DNA of 64,000 bases from Oscillospiraceae bacterium (lineage in GTDB: Bacteria > Bacillota > Clostridia > Oscillospirales > Ruminococcaceae): the NCBI GenBank assembly GCA_021769725.1, contig JAETSI010000003.1, positions 101,405 through 165,404 of the forward strand, given 5' to 3'. Below, piece after piece: positions 62,048-64,000 of this stretch (positions within the stretch are counted from its first letter, which is position 1; every line of letters starts with the position of its first letter). The notes beneath the pieces are model-generated. The model made no database searches. It saw only the letters and a program-made list of their open reading frames with translations, and was not told the origin of the DNA. Both the position numbers and the translations under genes were made by a program.

Positions 62048-62917
62048 TTACGGAACGGTGTGAGTTCTGATATAGTCGCTTATTTTTTTATATGCTTCTT
62101 CCGAAAGTTTTCCGGATTCGCCGTCCCAGTATTCATCGGCAAGTCTGCCCTCTGCCGTGGATTTAAGCGCAGTATTGGTATCAATGCAGTAAACCCCTGA
62201 GCTTTTTGCCATATCAAGGATGCGGCTGTTGTACTGATTTATGAGATCGTTGGTAACGGTTTCGGTATCATAAATCACAGGCGGCAGCTGCATAATATAT
62301 ATCTTCATATCCGGCAGATAGTTATGAAGATCGCTTATAAGCGAAGAATAGCTGCTTATCATATCGTCAACCGAAGAAGTACCAATATCACTGCCAAGCA
62401 TTATATACATAACTGTCGGCTTTTTGAACTGAATTATCTCGTAAATTTTTATTGTACCGTAATCAGAATCGACCTGAATATTTCTGCATCCGGCAGCATT
62501 CAGTTCTTCACTGCCTATAACGTCATCAAATGAAGTATACTTCCCCATTTCAAGAAGTGTAGAATCTGATATAAGGCAGCAGCTGTCAAAATAAGAAGCG
62601 TCAACTGCCTCGGATTGCGGAATAGGATTTACAACTGCCTCAGGCGCAGAAGATGGAGTTTCTCCGCCGGGAACGGTATCGTCATCGGATGCCGTAACAT
62701 CTGACGCATCTCCTTCCGGCTGTTTCTGAACAACGGTTTTATTTTTTGTTTCTTCTGTGAGAAAATCATCATTGGTATTTGCAGCGAACATATACAATCC
62801 AAAGCACGAAGCAAAGGAAAGAACAAATATCAGAACGAGCACTCCGAAATTGAATTTTACTTTCGGACGGCTGCGCTTTTTACTTGAAATATGTTGTACA
62901 TTTCTCTTTTTCGCCAT
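62048..62917 (-). CDS. Membrane-anchored SGNH/GDSL-like protein with altered catalytic motifs
   Basis: 289 residues: basic cytoplasmic start, one membrane anchor (~23-45), an acidic linker (~50-100) and an SGNH-type domain (~105-287). Block I reads LISDSTLLEM in place of the usual GDS, block III TVMYIMLGSDIG, and block V YWDGESGKLSEEAY, where active members have D-x-x-H (DGxHLSxxAY). The catalytic histidine therefore appears to be lost or moved, so the protein may bind rather than cleave. The gene stands alone between its terminator and a short AT-rich leader. Confidence 0.7.
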   Translation of the reverse strand: MAKKRNVQHISSKKRSRPKVKFNFGVLVLIFVLSFASCFGLYMFAANTNDDFLTEETKNKTVVQKQPEGDASDVTASDDDTVPGGETPSSAPEAVVNPIPQSEAVDASYFDSCCLISDSTLLEMGKYTSFDDVIGSEELNAAGCRNIQVDSDYGTIKIYEIIQFKKPTVMYIMLGSDIGTSSVDDMISSYSSLISDLHNYLPDMKIYIMQLPPVIYDTETVTNDLINQYNSRILDMAKSSGVYCIDTNTALKSTAEGRLADEYWDGESGKLSEEAYKKISDYIRTHTVP

Positions 62918-63031
62918 AAATTCTCCTTATGTCATACGGGAAATTCCGGAATTTTGATACATACTTATTATACCTCTTTTTTTTAAGATTTGCAATACTT
63001 TTTTTATTTTTTATATATTTTTATTTTTCTC

Positions 63032-63060
63032 TTGCCAAAATAGAGAAAATGTAGTATAAT
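63032..63060 (+). promoter_or_regulatory. Promoter of pyrE
   Basis: TTGCCA and TATAAT with a 17-bp spacer. Confidence 0.75.
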
Positions 63061-63087
63061 ATAAATAATAATAGCATCACTGAATCA

Positions 63088-63108
63088 AATTTCAGGGTGC
63101 CTGAAATT
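63088..63108 (+). promoter_or_regulatory. Leader hairpin directly before the pyrE ribosome site
   Basis: AATTTCAGG-GTG-CCTGAAATT, a 9-bp perfect stem with a 3-base loop, ends 2 bases before TGGAGG. It starts about 20 bases after the expected transcription start. It could affect ribosome access or mRNA stability. Confidence 0.5.
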
Positions 63109-63122
63109 CCTGGAGGTAAAAA

Positions 63123-63776
63123 ATGACTTACAAAGAAAGCTTTATTAAATTCATGGTTGACTGCGGAGTGCTTACATTCGGCGAATTTACGCTGAAAAGC
63201 GGAAGAAAAGCTCCATATTTCATTAACTGCGGAAACTACAAAACAGGCGCACAGCTTGCCCGTCTCGGCGAATACTACGCTGAATGCATCTATGAAAATC
63301 ATATCCCAGTTGATACCCTTTTTGGACCTGCGTACAAGGGAATCCCGCTGGCTGTATCGGCTGTCGTAGCTCTCAGTAATAAATTCGGCATCGACGTTTC
63401 TTACTGTTTTGACCGCAAGGAAGCAAAAGATCACGGCGAGGGCGGTATGTTTGTTGGAAAAACTCTTACAGACAATGAAAAGGTCGTTATTATTGACGAC
63501 GTTATGACATCAGGCAAGGCTCTCCGTGAATCAATGCCAAAACTTAAATCAGCAGCCAATGTAAACGTGACAGGAATGGTCATTACGGTTGACCGCATGG
63601 AGAAAGGGACGGGGGATCTTTCCGCCGTCCAGGAAGTTAAGCGTGATTTCGGCGTGACCGTTTATCCTATTGTTACAATGGAGGATATTATTTCCGCTAT
63701 CAGAAACGATATCGTTCCAGGTAAGGAATATCTCGATAAAATGCTGGAATATCGCAATACATACGGTATCAGATAA
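63123..63776 (+). CDS. pyrE: Orotate phosphoribosyltransferase
   Basis: 217 residues with the PRPP-binding motif VVIIDDVMTSGKAL and the catalytic loop YCFDRKEAKDHGEGG. It makes OMP from orotate. TGGAGG precedes the ATG. It is a single gene with its own promoter and terminator here. Confidence 0.97.
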   Translation: MTYKESFIKFMVDCGVLTFGEFTLKSGRKAPYFINCGNYKTGAQLARLGEYYAECIYENHIPVDTLFGPAYKGIPLAVSAVVALSNKFGIDVSYCFDRKEAKDHGEGGMFVGKTLTDNEKVVIIDDVMTSGKALRESMPKLKSAANVNVTGMVITVDRMEKGTGDLSAVQEVKRDFGVTVYPIVTMEDIISAIRNDIVPGKEYLDKMLEYRNTYGIR

Positions 63777-63781
63777 CTTTT

Positions 63782-63813
63782 AAAGCCTCCTGACTTGCGG
63801 TTGGGAGGCTTTT
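63782..63813 (+). terminator. Terminator after pyrE
   Basis: AAAGCCTCC (63782-63790) pairs with GGAGGCTTT (63804-63812), followed by a short T-run. Confidence 0.85.
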
Positions 63814-64000
63814 CTTGAATATTCTGTGAATTTTCACGGCGTACAACTGTTTGGCGTTGTATGAACATTGATTTTCCTCCTATAGTAGTCCAGCTAAGAA
63901 AAGTCAATAGGATAGGATAAGAGTTTACAGAAAGTTCACAATTGAGATAATGGCATAGCAAAGCAGACCTTCACGATGAGGTGAAAGCCTGATAAGCGAT
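63814..64000. other. Right-edge region without a confident gene
   Basis: No supported gene. On the minus strand an ATG at 63868 has a perfect AGGAGG (63881-63876) seven bases upstream, and opens a 69-codon frame running back antisense through the pyrE terminator and 3' end to 63662. The first ~25 codons (MFIQRQTVVRRENSQNI) are outside pyrE. I do not claim it as a gene. Confidence 0.3.

Noticed and set aside
63662..63868. Minus-strand gene with a perfect AGGAGG ribosome site
   Set aside because: Most of the frame is antisense to the pyrE 3' end and runs through its terminator; no motif is visible, so the site is only noted.
1..64000. tRNA, rRNA, CRISPR arrays or known riboswitches
   Set aside because: I scanned the intergenic spaces and found no cloverleaf, rRNA segment, regular spacer array or recognisable riboswitch core.

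Overview
The window looks like a chromosomal segment of a cellulolytic, succinate-forming, low-GC Firmicute of the Ruminococcus type (R. flavefaciens-like; species not determinable from the sequence alone). The reasons are five secreted proteins ending in dockerin modules (two GH9-CBM3c cellulases, a pectate-lyase-like protein, a CotH protein, an HExxH protein), a spoIIGA-sigE pair, a type III glutamine synthetase, a PPi-type phosphofructokinase, strictly anaerobic enzymes (NrdDG, Hdr-type iron-sulfur proteins) and sigma-A promoters with AT-rich spacers.

Region 1 (1-15.4 kb, all minus strand) is a redox and dicarboxylate block. In transcription order it holds acn-traX-icd, rex, then fumC-hdrB-hdrC-hdrA-flxD(mvhD)-flxC-flxB-flxA-frdB-frdA and an AspT/SucE-type transporter cut by the window edge. 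Fumarase, a soluble fumarate reductase without membrane subunits, a complete HdrABC-FlxABCD set and a putative succinate exporter lie in one tightly coupled, partly overlapping gene string behind the NADH sensor Rex. I infer an NADH-driven, possibly electron-bifurcating, cytoplasmic fumarate-reduction route to succinate. This is the best candidate for an undescribed system here.

Region 2 (15.4-24.9 kb) is housekeeping: lysA, engB and lon on the minus strand, an esterase lipoprotein, then greA-lysS and a membrane protein of unknown function on the plus strand.

Region 3 (25-35.5 kb) is a cellulosome-related island: a dockerin protein with an HExxH site, a GH9-dockerin enzyme, a polyamine-synthase-like membrane protein, an AT-rich orphan, a truncated CotJC/Mn-catalase pseudogene, and a lamin-tail/CotH/dockerin protein. 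Region 4 (35.5-40.6 kb) is an accessory stretch of small genes (flavodoxin-like, HTH, DUF4180, ArsR with a DUF5714-ArsC fusion, DUF421). It is interspersed with three remnants of one C-terminal coding sequence that resembles phage tape-measure protein ends.

Region 5 (40.7-50.7 kb) holds an Mrp ATPase, a MITE-like element, a second GH9-CBM3c-dockerin enzyme behind a yerC-type regulator, DUF3877, PPi-PFK and a large multimodular pectate-lyase-like dockerin protein. Region 6 (50.8-64 kb) holds an ECF sigma/anti-sigma pair, glnN, a DEAD-box helicase with a small membrane peptide gene, spoIIGA-sigE, nrdD-nrdG with NrdR-like boxes, a degenerate SGNH protein and pyrE.

Intergenic spaces carry at least three kinds of palindromic repeat: a 163-bp element with 20-bp perfect inverted ends, a pair of structured elements sharing a GGCTGACGCC core, and a three-hairpin element present twice. 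All functional names rest on reading motifs by eye; no database search was possible.
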